The notes: generated by a model not told the origin, from the letters alone. A stretch of DNA of 64,000 nt from AP-15 sp963703665 (GCA_963703665.1 CAVPFB010000004.1:62001-126000), one strand, 5' to 3'; counted from the first letter of the stretch, positions 45,496-54,656 are shown. Program-made: numbers and translations.

Positions 45496-46905
45496 TCAGC
45501 CGTGCCGGCCCGCGACATGTTCGGCGGCGCGCAGGCCAAAGACGCAGGCCTTGATCAGGCCGCCGACATAGCCGAGCGCACCGCCGCCTTCCAGGCCGCC
45601 GGTGGCGCCGCCGGCGGCGTAGAGCGCGGCGATCGCCGAGCCGTCCGGCCGCTTGACCCGGCCGTGCCCGTCGATGGCGATGCCGCCCATCGTGTTGGTG
45701 ATGCCGGCGCAGATCGGGATCGCGAAGAACGGCGGGGTCTCGATCCGCCGCGGTGCGCCGCTGCGGGTGGAGCGCTGGGGCAACAAGGTCAATAGCCGGT
45801 TGAAGCGCACCGCGTCGTTGTACTCGGCGACGGTCCCGGCCAGGTTTTCCGGCGGCAGCCCTGCGGCCTCGGCCAAGGCCGCGATCGTATCGGCCCGGTG
45901 CAACGTGCCGCCGCCGGCGATCAGCTGCGGATTGGGCGGGATCTGCGCGGTTTTGCCGGCGGTCTCCCAGATCGGAGCGTCGCAGATCACCGTGGCGCAG
46001 AGCGGGTCGTCGAGCCGGGCGAGGTCGTTGGCGATCGAAATGCCGCCCAGCCCCTCGTCGAGGAGCCGGCAGCCGCCCCGATCCACCACAATCGCCGCGG
46101 TCGCGACCGCATCGATCTGCGGATAGGGCCACAACCCCTTGTCCTCCATCGCGTCGCGGCTCATGAGATGGCCGTAAAAACGGTCGAGCCCAATCAGCGC
46201 CGCACCCGCCTCGGCGGCCATCCTCAGGCCGTCCCCGATCGCGGTGCCGGCATGGCGCATCAGCACCCGGTCGGGCCGCGGCCCGATATATTTGCGCAAC
46301 AGCCCGGCATTGCCGGGAAACCCGCCATCGGCGATGACGACAGCATCGGCATCAATCTCCAGCACCGCGCCATCGTTGTGCGCCGTGACGCCGACGACCC
46401 GGCCGCGCTCCAGGCGCAGCGCTGCCGCTCTGGTGCCGAGCAGGAGCCGGCCCCGGCGCGCCTCGAGCCGCCGGCGCAATTCGCCGAGCAGCCGGTCCGG
46501 GCCGCGCCCCTGCCAATCCTGCCCGGCCACCGCCGCGCGCGGCGGCGCCAACGTGAAGCGGTGCCAACCGATCGGGCTGCCCTCGGTGAACGCGGCACCC
46601 TGGCTCGCGAGCCAGTCGACCGTGCGGCCGGCGTCGGCGGCAACCGCCGCCGCCAGTTCCTGATCCGCCTCCCCGCCGGTCTGATGGTTGATTGCGGACA
46701 GGAGGTCGTCCGGGCTCAGCTTCACATCGTGATAGGAGACGTGAAAAATCCCGCCGGCCCAGCGCGAGCTGCACAGATACCCCTCGTCGGCGCCGGCTTC
46801 GAGCACTGCCGTGCGCAGCCCCAATTCGGCCCCTCTCACGGCCGCGCACAACCCGGCAAAGCCGCCGCCGATCGCCACCAGGTCGAAATGCATCGGTTCG
46901 CTCAT
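45496..46905 (-). CDS. FAD-dependent fumarate-reductase/KstD-like flavoprotein
   Basis: A 469-residue FAD-binding-2 family protein. Dinucleotide motif FDLVAIGGGFAGLCAAVRGAE at the N-terminus, AVVIADGGFPGN in the middle, and the C-terminal FAD loop ALYAAGGATGGLEGGGALGYVGG. The substrate-capping region holds ICAGITNTMGGIAIDGHGRV, with the TMGG signature. Likely oxidises or reduces a dicarboxylate, steroid or tricarballylate-like compound. ATG 46905 (MSEPMHFDL) is used; 46941 and 46893 are alternatives. Next to a CoA-transferase gene on the opposite strand. Confidence 0.9.
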   Translation of the reverse strand: MSEPMHFDLVAIGGGFAGLCAAVRGAELGLRTAVLEAGADEGYLCSSRWAGGIFHVSYHDVKLSPDDLLSAINHQTGGEADQELAAAVAADAGRTVDWLASQGAAFTEGSPIGWHRFTLAPPRAAVAGQDWQGRGPDRLLGELRRRLEARRGRLLLGTRAAALRLERGRVVGVTAHNDGAVLEIDADAVVIADGGFPGNAGLLRKYIGPRPDRVLMRHAGTAIGDGLRMAAEAGAALIGLDRFYGHLMSRDAMEDKGLWPYPQIDAVATAAIVVDRGGCRLLDEGLGGISIANDLARLDDPLCATVICDAPIWETAGKTAQIPPNPQLIAGGGTLHRADTIAALAEAAGLPPENLAGTVAEYNDAVRFNRLLTLLPQRSTRSGAPRRIETPPFFAIPICAGITNTMGGIAIDGHGRVKRPDGSAIAALYAAGGATGGLEGGGALGYVGGLIKACVFGLRAAEHVAGRHG

Positions 46906-46973
46906 CCAATCCTCTGCAAGGGTCTTGATTGAAAGGCTCAATCGATTTACTCGCTACAACTTCTCTCTTGCCA

Positions 46974-46991
46974 TACCGGCGGAGGCCGGTA
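46974..46991. repeat. Small hairpin repeat
   Basis: TACCGGC at 46974-46980 and GCCGGTA at 46985-46991 with a GGAG loop, within CATACCGGCGGAGGCCGGTA. Similar in layout to the other dispersed palindromes of this window. It lies in the divergent gap 46906-47204, where no gene is seen. Confidence 0.5.
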
Positions 46992-47204
46992 CCCACGCCC
47001 GAAATGGGTCCCGACCTTCGTCAGGATGGGTTTGCTGGAGACATACACAATTTCTCGATCGGGACCACCGAGGTCGCGTTGTTCTCGCATCGTCACGCGA
47101 CGCGGGATCATTCGGCGCTTAGCGGGCAATGATCACCGCACCGCGGGCGAGTATGCCTTTCTCCGGCCGGCCGGTCTGGATCGAGGTAATTGGAGCCGTC
47201 GCTG

Positions 47205-48512
47205 ATGCAGCACGACAATGCCTTGCCGCCGGCAGCGTCAAAATCGAGCGGCGTTGACACCGGCGCCGCGGCACCGCCAAGCTGCCCGCATGCCACGAGC
47301 GCAGAACGCCCACTGATGCCGGCCGGCGCCAACCGGCCGCTCGCCGGCATCACCGTGCTCGATTTCGGCCAGGTCTATCAGGGGCCATACGCGACCCTCT
47401 TGATGGCCAAGGCGGGGGCCGACGTGATCAAGATCGAGCCGCCGCACGGCGAACCGCTGCGCCGCCGGGCACCGCCGGGCAAGAGCACGACCTTTCCGAT
47501 CGCGATGCTGAACTCCAACAAGCGCGCGATCACCTTGAACCTGAAAGACGAGCGCGGCCGCGTGCTGCTGTTCCGGATGGTCGAGCGCGGCGACGTGCTG
47601 CTGGAGAATTTCGCACCCGGGGTCATGGACCGGCTCGGCGTCGGCTGGGAGGTGTTGCACCGGGTCAACCCGCGCCTCGTCTACGCCTCGGGATCGGGCT
47701 ACGGCCTCTCGGGGCCGGACCGCGACAATCTGGCGATGGATCTGACGATCCAGGCGGTCTCGGGACTGATCGCGGCGACCGGCTTTCCCGAGGGGCCGCC
47801 GGTCAAGGCCGGCCCGGCGGTCGTCGACTTCATTTCCGGGATCCACCTCTATGCCGCCACCCTGACGGCGCTGTTCGAGCGCGAGCGCACCGGCCGCGGC
47901 CGCCTCGTCGAGGTGGCGATGCAGGAGGCCGCCTACGCGACCCTGACCTCGCAACTGCACGCCTATTTCGAGACCGGCGAGGCGCCGCCGCGGACCGGCA
48001 ACGCCAGCCACGGCCGCGTGCCGTTGAACGTCTACCCGACCAATGACGGCTACGTGGCAATGAACATCGCCGTCGAGGAGCACTGGCACAATCTGCTGAG
48101 AGCGATGGGGCGCGAGGAGCTGCGCGACGACCCGCGCTTTGCCGACAACGCGGCGCGCGTCGCCAATCGCGAGGCGACCGACGCGCTGGTCGCGGCGTGG
48201 ACGAAGACCCTCGGCAAGACGGAGGCGTTCGCGATCGCCAAACGGCACCGCATCCCGCTGGCGCCGGTGCGCGACGTCGACGAGGTCATGCGCGACCGCC
48301 ACATGCACGAGCGCGGCATGCTCGAATGGATCGAGCACGACGAGATCGGCCATATCGTCGTGCCGACGACGCCGTTGCGCATCCATGGCGCCGACCCGGT
48401 CGACACCGTGCCCAGCCCGAAGCTCGGCCAGCACAACCGCGAGGTCTACGGCGGCTGGCTCGGATTGTCGGCCGCCGAGATCGTGGCACTCGAACAGGAT
48501 GGCGTCATCTGA
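47205..48512 (+). CDS. CaiB/BaiF-type (class III) CoA transferase
   Basis: A formyl-CoA-transferase-like enzyme of about 435 residues that moves CoA between carboxylic acids. It shows LAGITVLDFGQVYQGPYATLL, ADVIKIEPPHGEPLRR, NSNKRAITLNLK, ENFAPGVMDRLG, and the catalytic Asp in LAMDLTIQAVSG. Then VEVAMQEAAYATL and NVYPTNDGYVAMN. I start at ATG 47205, ten bases after GGAG; homologues would also fit ATG 47316, since the first 37 residues are low-complexity. Opposite-strand neighbour of the flavoprotein, with a shared divergent promoter region. Confidence 0.92.
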   Translation: MQHDNALPPAASKSSGVDTGAAAPPSCPHATSAERPLMPAGANRPLAGITVLDFGQVYQGPYATLLMAKAGADVIKIEPPHGEPLRRRAPPGKSTTFPIAMLNSNKRAITLNLKDERGRVLLFRMVERGDVLLENFAPGVMDRLGVGWEVLHRVNPRLVYASGSGYGLSGPDRDNLAMDLTIQAVSGLIAATGFPEGPPVKAGPAVVDFISGIHLYAATLTALFERERTGRGRLVEVAMQEAAYATLTSQLHAYFETGEAPPRTGNASHGRVPLNVYPTNDGYVAMNIAVEEHWHNLLRAMGREELRDDPRFADNAARVANREATDALVAAWTKTLGKTEAFAIAKRHRIPLAPVRDVDEVMRDRHMHERGMLEWIEHDEIGHIVVPTTPLRIHGADPVDTVPSPKLGQHNREVYGGWLGLSAAEIVALEQDGVI

Positions 48513-48570
48513 GCCGGTCTGACAATCGTCAACTGCTTGATTTCAGCGGTTCGGCGTTTTCTAGCGCAGC

Positions 48571-50202
48571 TAGCCCGCATTTCTCAAACGGGGTAGGTGC
48601 ATCGGGCAGCTGAATTGAGAAAATCGTGTTGCAACAGCGGTTTGTCTCAGGTTCGGGGGAAGCCCGATGCAGACAGAGTGTAGCGCGGATCTGTTTGGTT
48701 TTGCATCTGTGGAAGCTCGCGCGGTGGTGGCCGCGTTTGACGGCGGCAAGATGACCTCGGATGCCGGCGCGATGTTGCTCGGCGCCACCGACCGGGCGAT
48801 CGGCCTGATCGGGCGGTTTGCCGGCTGCTTCAGGGACCGCCGCGCGGCGGATCTGATCGAGCACACGGTGCCGACCCTGGTCGGCCAGCGGGTATTCGGG
48901 ATTGCGCTGGGTTACGAGGACCTGATCGACCACGACGAGTTGCGCCATGATCCGGTGATGGCGATCCTGGCCGGCAAGCTCGAAGCGCGGCGCTCGGATT
49001 GCGCGCCGCTGGCCGGCAAATCGACGCTCAATCGATTGGAACTGAGCCGCCCGGAGCCCTCGCGCTATCACAAGATCAGTTATGACGCAGCGGCGATCGA
49101 AGGACTGTTTGTCGATCTGTTTCTCGACGCGCACGCCGCGCCGCCGCCGCAGATCATTCTCGACCTCGACGCCACCGACGACCCGCTGCACGGGCATCAG
49201 GAAGGTCGCTTCTTCCACGGCTATTACGACAATTACTGCTACCTGCCGCTCTACGTGTTCTGCGGCCGGCATCTGCTGGCGGCCAAGCTGCGTCCGGCCA
49301 ATATCGATGGCAGTGCCGGCAGCATCGAAGAGGCGGCGCGGATCGTCGCGCAGATCCGCCAGCGCTGGCCGGCGGTGCGCATCCTATTGCGCGCCGATTC
49401 CGGCTTTGCCCGCGACAGCCTGATGAGTTGGTGCGAGAACAACGGCGTGAATTTCCTCTTCGGTCTGGCCAAGAACGATCGCCTCAAGGGCGAGATCGAA
49501 AGCGAACTCGCCGGGGCCGAAGAGGAGAGCCAGCGGACCAGCAAGCCGGCGCGCCGCTTCAAGGACTTCACCTGGTCGACGCTGGACAGCTGGAGCCGCG
49601 AGCGGCGGGTCGTCGCCAAGGCCGAGTGGACCCAAGGCGAGGCCAATCCGCGCTTTGTCGTCACCTCGCTGTCTCGCGAAGAGCACGAGGCCCGCCACCT
49701 TTACGGGAAGGTCTACTGCGCCCGCGGCGACATGGAAAACCGCATCAAGGAATGCCAACTCGACCTTTATGCCGACCGCACCTCGGCCAAGACGATGCGC
49801 GCCAACCAGTTGCGGCTGTGGTTTGCTTCGATCGCCGATGTGCTGGTCTGCGCCTTGCGCCGCATCGGCCTCGTCCATACCCAGTTCGCCCGCGCCTCCT
49901 GCGGCACAATACGTCTCAAGCTGTTGAAGATCGGGGCGTTGGTGCGCACCAGCGTGCGTCGTATCAAGCTCGCCATGCCCTCGGCCTTCCCCTATCAGAC
50001 CGAGTTCCGCGCCGCCCATGCCGCACTGACAACCATCGCCAACTGAACCTCGGAACGGCTTCGAACATAATGCTCCGACCTCGACAGGCAAATCATGACC
50101 ACCGATACCCGCGATGCGCGTCACCAAGACCGGCAGACTCGTTCAACGCGACCCGCACCCTTTACCCCCAGCAAACCGCCGGGCTATGAGAAATGCGGGC
50201 TA
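48571..50202 (+). mobile_element. IS1380-family insertion sequence, apparently complete
   Basis: A 1632-bp element bounded by perfect 16-bp inverted repeats: TAGCCCGCATTTCTCA at 48571-48586 and its complement at 50187-50202. It carries one intact DDE transposase gene. Size and IR position match IS1380-type elements. No convincing target-site duplication is visible at the edges (AGC left, ATG right), so rearrangement or imperfect boundaries are possible. It sits just upstream of a SnoaL-like gene. Confidence 0.9.
48667..50046 (+). CDS. IS1380-family transposase
   Basis: A 459-residue DDE transposase. Family features are the start FASVEARAVVAAFDGGKMTSDAG split over two blocks, ILDLDATDDPLHGHQEGRFF with the first catalytic Asp, ILLRADSGFARDSLMSWCE with the second, and the C-terminal YCARGDMENRIKECQLDLYADR containing the Glu. 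Length is standard for IS1380, and the frame is open and complete from ATG 48667, so the element may still be mobile. Confidence 0.95.
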   Translation: MQTECSADLFGFASVEARAVVAAFDGGKMTSDAGAMLLGATDRAIGLIGRFAGCFRDRRAADLIEHTVPTLVGQRVFGIALGYEDLIDHDELRHDPVMAILAGKLEARRSDCAPLAGKSTLNRLELSRPEPSRYHKISYDAAAIEGLFVDLFLDAHAAPPPQIILDLDATDDPLHGHQEGRFFHGYYDNYCYLPLYVFCGRHLLAAKLRPANIDGSAGSIEEAARIVAQIRQRWPAVRILLRADSGFARDSLMSWCENNGVNFLFGLAKNDRLKGEIESELAGAEEESQRTSKPARRFKDFTWSTLDSWSRERRVVAKAEWTQGEANPRFVVTSLSREEHEARHLYGKVYCARGDMENRIKECQLDLYADRTSAKTMRANQLRLWFASIADVLVCALRRIGLVHTQFARASCGTIRLKLLKIGALVRTSVRRIKLAMPSAFPYQTEFRAAHAALTTIAN

Positions 50203-50221
50203 ATGGTCGAGGAGATTCGAT

Positions 50222-50602
50222 GTGGAAGACCGAGAGATTCGATCGGCTCTGGATCGCCACTGGGCCGCCTCCGATGCGAACGACTTCGAGGGGGAGCACC
50301 AGATTTACCGAGAGGACGCTGTGCTCGAATATCCGCAATCGGGCGAGCGCATCCGCGGGCGGCGGAAGATTTAGTCGTCTCGCGCCGTGCAGCCGAACCG
50401 GAAACGCTTCACAGTGCGGCGGATTATCGGCGCGGGCGACCTCTGGGTCACCGAATATGTCCTGACCTATGACGGGCGGCCGTCCTACACCGTGAGCATC
50501 ATGGAGTTCCTCGATGGGAAGGTGGCCCGCGAGACCCAGTATTTCGGCGATCCGTTCGAGCCGGGGCCTTCGCGCGCGCAATGGGTCGAGCGGATGCCCT
50601 GA
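50222..50602 (+). pseudogene. SnoaL/NTF2-like protein with an internal amber codon
   Basis: One reading frame from GTG 50222 to TGA 50600-50602 encodes a SnoaL-like small barrel protein: EIRSALDRHWAASDANDFEG, YREDAVLEYPQSGERIRGRR, then IIGAGDLWVTEYVLTYDG and SIMEFLDGKVARETQYFGDPF. Codon 51 (50372-50374) is TAG where relatives usually have Gln, so only one base change splits it. It begins 20 bp after the IS1380 end, so the insertion may have removed its promoter and allowed decay. Family role is usually ring-shaped small-molecule isomerase or hydrolase. Confidence 0.75.
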
Positions 50603-51215
50603 AACCTGGCCGCCGTAAGGATGACCATCTGCCGCTCGCTCGTTCGGAGCTGCCGATTGATACGGTCTCTCTAGCCCGTTATCTCATTGGCAAGGTGTTG
50701 GTGCGGGAGTTGCCTGAAGGCGTCGCCAGCGGTCGTATTGTTGAGACCGAGGCGTATGTGGTCGGCGACGCCGCCGGGCACGCCTACCGGGGGATGACTT
50801 GGCGTAATCGTTCGCTGTTTCTCGAGCGTGGGCACGCCTATATTTATCTCGCCTACGGCAGCTCTTACATGCTGAATGTCTCGAGCGAGATGACCGGGAT
50901 CGGAGCCGGCGTCCTGATCAGGGCTCTCGAGCCGCTCGACGGCATCCCGATCATGCGGCTAAATCGCGGCATCGAGCGCTTGTGCGACTTGGCGCGAGGG
51001 CCAGGAAGGCTCGCCGCGGCGTTGCGGGTCGATCGTTGGCTCGATGGGCTCGATCTTTGCCGAGAAGGCCCTCTATGGCTCGGACGCGGTGGCCACGAAG
51101 CCGGCGAGATCGGGCAGAGCATTAGGATCGGCATTTCGCGGGATGCGAACCGCCTCCTGCGATTTTATCTTCGGGGAGTTCGTTCGTCAGCGGTCCAAGA
51201 TCGCTCGAGGAATAA
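50581..51215 (+). pseudogene. 3-methyladenine DNA glycosylase (AAG/MPG type), late frameshift
   Basis: Base-excision repair glycosylase removing alkylated purines. Motifs include ARYLIGKVLVRELPEGVASG, the catalytic segment IVETEAYVVGDAAGHAYRG, YIYLAYGSSYMLNV and LARGPGRLAAAL. Near 51173-51176, a run of four G, one base appears missing; repaired, the end reads GSSFVSGPRSLEE and stops at 51215, as in homologues, whereas the raw frame runs on to 51243. ATG 50581 overlaps the SnoaL-like gene by 22 bp. Only the C-terminal helix is affected, so activity might persist. Confidence 0.8.
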
Positions 51216-51467
51216 GAGACCGCCACAGCGCCCTCTTCCTTAAGAGACTCGAAGCCCCGTTTCCTGCGCAGGCGATCCGTCTCACAGCATGAACGCCTCG
51301 GCCGCATACGAATGCGCCGGAACTTCAGTGTGGCCCCAATGTCCGTTCATGGTGCGAGATGTGGGTGGCTCGATCCCAATGGCCGCTCTTCACCCGACTC
51401 GCCAGTTAATCGGTGTGGTAGAGAATGACGCATTTGGGGCAAACAGCGACATGGCCGTGGCACTGAA

Positions 51468-52163
51468 ATGAAGCCTTATGTGATCTGCCACATGAACGCG
51501 AGCGTCGACGGCCGGATTCTCGGCAGCCGCTGGCGGCCTGCCGAGAACCGCATGGCGGGGCTGTTCGAGCGCCTGCACGAACAGCTCGGCGGCGGCTCGT
51601 GGCTGATCGGCCGTGTGACCGGCAGCGAATACGCCAAGGCGGCGGCCTACCCCCGCCACACGGACCAGACCTATCCGCGGGAACCCTGGTTCGCGCGGCG
51701 CGACGCGAAAGCCTACGGCATCGCGCTCGACGCCCGGGGCAAAATCGCCTGGGGGCGGTCCGACATCGGGGGCGACCCGGTCGTCGCGGTGCTGACCGAG
51801 GGGGTCTCCGACGCCCATCTGGCGGGGCTGCGCGAGGACGGCGTCTCCTACATTTTCGCCGGCGAGCGGGAGCTCGACCTCGGGTTGGCGCTGGAGATTT
51901 TGAACCGCGAGCTGGGGATCCAACGGCTGCTGCTCGAAGGTGGCGGCGGCTCGAACGGGGCCTTTCTGCGCGCCGGCCTGATCGACGAGATCAGCGTTGC
52001 GATCTGCCCCGCCGTCGACGGCGCGAAGGGCGCGCCGAGCATCTTCGACTTCGGCGACAGGGATGCCGGCGCATCGGCGCCGGTCACCGCGATGACGCTG
52101 GCGAGCACGGAGGTGCTGGAGGACGGCGTGGTTTGGCTCCGCTATCGGCTCCAAAACCGCTGA
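51468..52163 (+). CDS. RibD-C/dihydrofolate-reductase-like protein
   Basis: A 231-residue protein of the RibD C-terminal (DHFR-like) family of NADPH reductases. It opens KPYVICHMNASVDGRILGSRW, the standard first strand and loop, and contains LGIQRLLLEGGGGSNGAFLRAGLIDE with the NADP-binding GGG, then SVAICPAVDGA. It lacks the RibD deaminase domain, so it is a stand-alone reductase of unknown substrate, not necessarily for riboflavin synthesis. Its stop is one base from the RidA stop (convergent). Confidence 0.88.
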   Translation: MKPYVICHMNASVDGRILGSRWRPAENRMAGLFERLHEQLGGGSWLIGRVTGSEYAKAAAYPRHTDQTYPREPWFARRDAKAYGIALDARGKIAWGRSDIGGDPVVAVLTEGVSDAHLAGLREDGVSYIFAGERELDLGLALEILNRELGIQRLLLEGGGGSNGAFLRAGLIDEISVAICPAVDGAKGAPSIFDFGDRDAGASAPVTAMTLASTEVLEDGVVWLRYRLQNR

Positions 52164-52164
52164 C

Positions 52165-52566
52165 TCAATCGATGACGGCCACAGCCTCGATCTCGACGAG
52201 CCACTCGGGCAGCGCGAGCATGGCGACGCCGACGAGGGTGCTCGCCGGCGGCGTCCCGCTCGTGAAGAACGGCGCTCGCGCTTTGCCGATGACGGTTCGG
52301 TGTTCAGGATGATAGTTCACGACGTAGGTAGTGATCTTCACGATGTCGGCGTAGGTCGCACCCGCAGCGGCGAGAGCCAGACCGACATTGCGCATCGCCT
52401 GCGCTGTTTGTGCAGCAAGGTCGCCGGCGCCGACCAGCACGCCGCGCCCATCGATGGCCACCTGCCCCGCCGTGTAAATCGTACGCGTTCCCGAGGCGAC
52501 GACTACCTGCGAAAATCCCGGGTTGTGCAGAAGTCCTTCTGGGCGGGGATGTTCAACTGTGCTCAT
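52165..52566 (-). CDS. RidA/YjgF family protein
   Basis: A 133-residue RidA-superfamily protein. Features are the start FSQVVVASGTRTIYTAGQVAIDG, LAAQTAQAMRNVGLALAAAGA, IVKITTYVVNYHPEHR and the terminal STLVGVAMLALPEWLVEIEAVAV, with the typical Glu. RidA proteins hydrolyse reactive enamines or imines, though the canonical Arg of enamine deaminases is not at its usual place, so this may be a subgroup with other activity. Start ATG 52566 chosen by homologue length. Precedes the tRNA gene region on the same strand. Confidence 0.9.
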   Translation of the reverse strand: MSTVEHPRPEGLLHNPGFSQVVVASGTRTIYTAGQVAIDGRGVLVGAGDLAAQTAQAMRNVGLALAAAGATYADIVKITTYVVNYHPEHRTVIGKARAPFFTSGTPPASTLVGVAMLALPEWLVEIEAVAVID

Positions 52567-52774
52567 GCCTGAGACCCTTTGGAGTTGGTCATCGCGCTGA
52601 AGACGCTTTCGCGCGCGAGGATCGCCGGAAAAGGCGGCCCTCCTCACTCTCGATCCGCGATAATTCAGGCAGCCGGCGCGGGATAGAAGTGAAGAGACGC
52701 GACCGCCGCCCCACGGTAGTCGAGCGAATGATGCGTCGAGCCCGCTCTAATGTGCTTTAAGTGATTGATTTAAC

Positions 52775-52848
52775 TGGAGCGGGTGAAGGGAATCGAACCC
52801 TCGTCGTAAGCTTGGGAAGCTTCTGCTCTGCCATTGAGCTACACCCGC
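52775..52848 (-). tRNA. tRNA-Gly (anticodon CCC)
   Basis: A complete cloverleaf on the minus strand. Acceptor GCGGGTG pairs with CACCCGC; D arm GCTC/GAGC; anticodon loop TTCCCAA gives CCC; T arm GAGGG/CCCTT with loop TTCGATT. The 3' CCA is encoded. The first anticodon-stem pair (G-A) is mismatched, a minor oddity. The same sequence in half-length form occurs at 25386-25433. Confidence 0.93.
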
Positions 52849-52882
52849 AGCGCCGCCGATGATAAGCGATCGGCGGCCGGCT

Positions 52883-53356
52883 TCAAGCGCCTTTCGGGCT
52901 CTGAGCGCCGTTTGGCGGCGCCTCGCACGGCACCGTCCCCATGTTCGCCGGCAGGCAGATTTCGAGGATCTCGACATCGTTCGAGGTGCGGATCTCGTTG
53001 TGCCGCAGGCCGCCCGGGATAAAGCAGGAATTGCCGGCCTCGAGCCGGCACTGCGTGCCGTCCTCGAATTCGAGCTCGACGAAGCCCTTGAGCGCATAGA
53101 CGAACTGGCCCTCGCAGACGTGATAGTGCCAGCCGGTGGGCTCGGTCATGCCGGTCACCGCTTGCATCACCTGCGCGCGCATCCAACCATCGCTCGCGGC
53201 ACCGACGCCCAGGTCGCGGTATTTGAAAAAGCTGCGCCGGCCTTCGACATAATCCGGCTGTTTGGCGGTCGTTACCGCGACCTTCATCTTCGGCTGGGCC
53301 GTCTTCCGCTCGGCCCCGGGCGCCGGTTTGTTCAGAGTCGCTGCTGCACCTGCCAT
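52883..53356 (-). CDS. Cupin-domain protein
   Basis: A 157-residue single-cupin protein with a 35-residue basic, Ala/Pro-rich N-terminal tail. The cupin motif 1 is GWHYHVCEGQFVYALKG (H-x-H with following Glu), and motif 2 is AGNSCFIPGGLRHNEI. The ligands look intact, so it probably binds a metal. Start ATG 53356 follows GGAGG. It diverges from the dienelactone hydrolase gene with 86 bp between. No specific reaction assigned. Confidence 0.85.
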   Translation of the reverse strand: MAGAAATLNKPAPGAERKTAQPKMKVAVTTAKQPDYVEGRRSFFKYRDLGVGAASDGWMRAQVMQAVTGMTEPTGWHYHVCEGQFVYALKGFVELEFEDGTQCRLEAGNSCFIPGGLRHNEIRTSNDVEILEICLPANMGTVPCEAPPNGAQSPKGA

Positions 53357-53442
53357 CGTTTCCTCCGGTCAACGAAACGCAGTCGTTATAGCAGCATTTC
53401 GCGCTGCGGTGCTATCCTGCCGGTCTTTGCGAGGAGGTTCGG

Positions 53443-54219
53443 ATGGCGAACATACCGGGTGCGGTGACCGACCCCAGCCGCGTGCGCGGCGAGGACATCG
53501 ACTTCAAGAGCGGCGGCGACACGATCAAGGGCTATCTCGCGCGGCCGACCCAAGGTGGGCGCAGCCCAGGAATTGTCGTGATCCACGAAGCCTTTGGTCT
53601 CGTAGAGCATATCCGCGACCTCGCGCGGCGCTTTGCCCATATCGGCTACAACGCGCTGGCGCCCGATCTCTATGCGCGGGCCGGAGGGCCGTCCGATCCG
53701 AACAACATGGCCAGTGTCATGCCGGTCATGTTCGGCAAGTCCGACGCCGAGGCTGTCCAGGACCTCGAAGCCGCCGTGGACCATCTGCGAGGCCTTTCCG
53801 GGGCCATTGCCAAGGTGGGCGCGATCGGTTTTTGCTCCGGCGGACGCCAGACCCTGCTGTTCGCGTGCAGCAGCACCAAGGTCGACGCCGCGGTCGATTG
53901 CTGGGGCGGGTTCATCCATCGCGCCACCCCCGACGCTGAGACGACGCCGGCGCGGCCGACCGCGATCCTCGACCTCGTCGCACAGCTTCACTGCCCGCTC
54001 TTCGCGGTGTTCGGCGAGGAGGACCAGAACCCGTCGGTGGCGCAGGCCGAGGAAATCAAGAAGCGCGCGCAAGCTGCCGGCAAGGATGTCACGGTCAAAA
54101 TCTACAAAAACGCCGGCCACGCCTTTCTCGCCGACTACCGGCCGAGCTATCGCGAAGGCCCGGCCGCCGAGCTGTGGCGCGACGCGGTCGCGTTTTTCGA
54201 CAAGCACCTGAAGTCCTGA
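53443..54219 (+). CDS. Dienelactone hydrolase family protein
   Basis: A 258-residue dienelactone hydrolase. The triad is visible: Cys in IGFCSGGRQT, Asp in FGEEDQNPS, and His in NAGHAFLADYRPS. FGLVEHIRDLARRFAHIGY and ALAPDLYAR are classical. It cleaves lactone intermediates in (chloro)aromatic degradation or related esters. Start ATG 53443 has a GAGGAGG site. A strong hairpin with a short T run follows its stop (54231-54254), indicating a transcript end. Confidence 0.93.
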   Translation: MANIPGAVTDPSRVRGEDIDFKSGGDTIKGYLARPTQGGRSPGIVVIHEAFGLVEHIRDLARRFAHIGYNALAPDLYARAGGPSDPNNMASVMPVMFGKSDAEAVQDLEAAVDHLRGLSGAIAKVGAIGFCSGGRQTLLFACSSTKVDAAVDCWGGFIHRATPDAETTPARPTAILDLVAQLHCPLFAVFGEEDQNPSVAQAEEIKKRAQAAGKDVTVKIYKNAGHAFLADYRPSYREGPAAELWRDAVAFFDKHLKS

Positions 54220-54230
54220 GGCATGACCCG

Positions 54231-54258
54231 GCCCGGGGAGCGAAATCCCCGGGCTTTG
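54231..54258 (+). terminator. Probable intrinsic terminator after the dienelactone hydrolase gene
   Basis: GCCCGGGGA (54231-54239) and TCCCCGGGC (54246-54254) form a perfect nine-pair stem with loop GCGAAA, then TTTGCT. The T tract is short, so strength is uncertain. Confidence 0.65.
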
Positions 54259-54403
54259 CTCGGTACGTTACTCGGCCCAGCTCGCCCGGGTCGACATCCG
54301 GCAGGCGGGCGCTGATCGTTGCATGCAGCGCGGCAATGCGCAATCATTGCCGTGAAGCGAGCGGCCGCAGGTCGCAGCGAAAACTAGAACTTGCGGCTAG
54401 GCG

Positions 54404-54643
54404 ATGGGACCTTCCGAAACTATCTACATCGACGAGATGGTTGCGGCCTGCAACGGCGGCGGCGGCACGCTCGGCCACCCGAGAGTGTATCTCAATCTCG
54501 CTCCCGCCGGCCGGGCCGAGTGCCCGTATTGCTCGCGCCTCTATCTGAACCGGGCGACGCTCGCTGCCGAGGACGAGCAGCGGGCGATTGCCGGGAGGGG
54601 CGAGAGCCTGCCGCAGAGCGAGCGGGAAAGGCGCAACGTCTAA
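54404..54643 (+). CDS. CHCC-type zinc-finger protein (NDUFS6-like)
   Basis: A 79-residue protein of the zf-CHCC family. Ligands are C16 (AACNGGGG), the His of LGHPRVYLNL and the cysteines of CPYCSRLY. Relatives are small proteins related to complex-I subunit NDUFS6 in alphaproteobacteria, where they are often encoded near respiratory or housekeeping genes. The ATG at 54404 is the natural start; there is only a weak upstream site. The DNA polymerase I gene starts 14 bp after its stop. Confidence 0.88.
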   Translation: MGPSETIYIDEMVAACNGGGGTLGHPRVYLNLAPAGRAECPYCSRLYLNRATLAAEDEQRAIAGRGESLPQSERERRNV

Positions 54644-54656
54644 AAAGCAGGAACCC

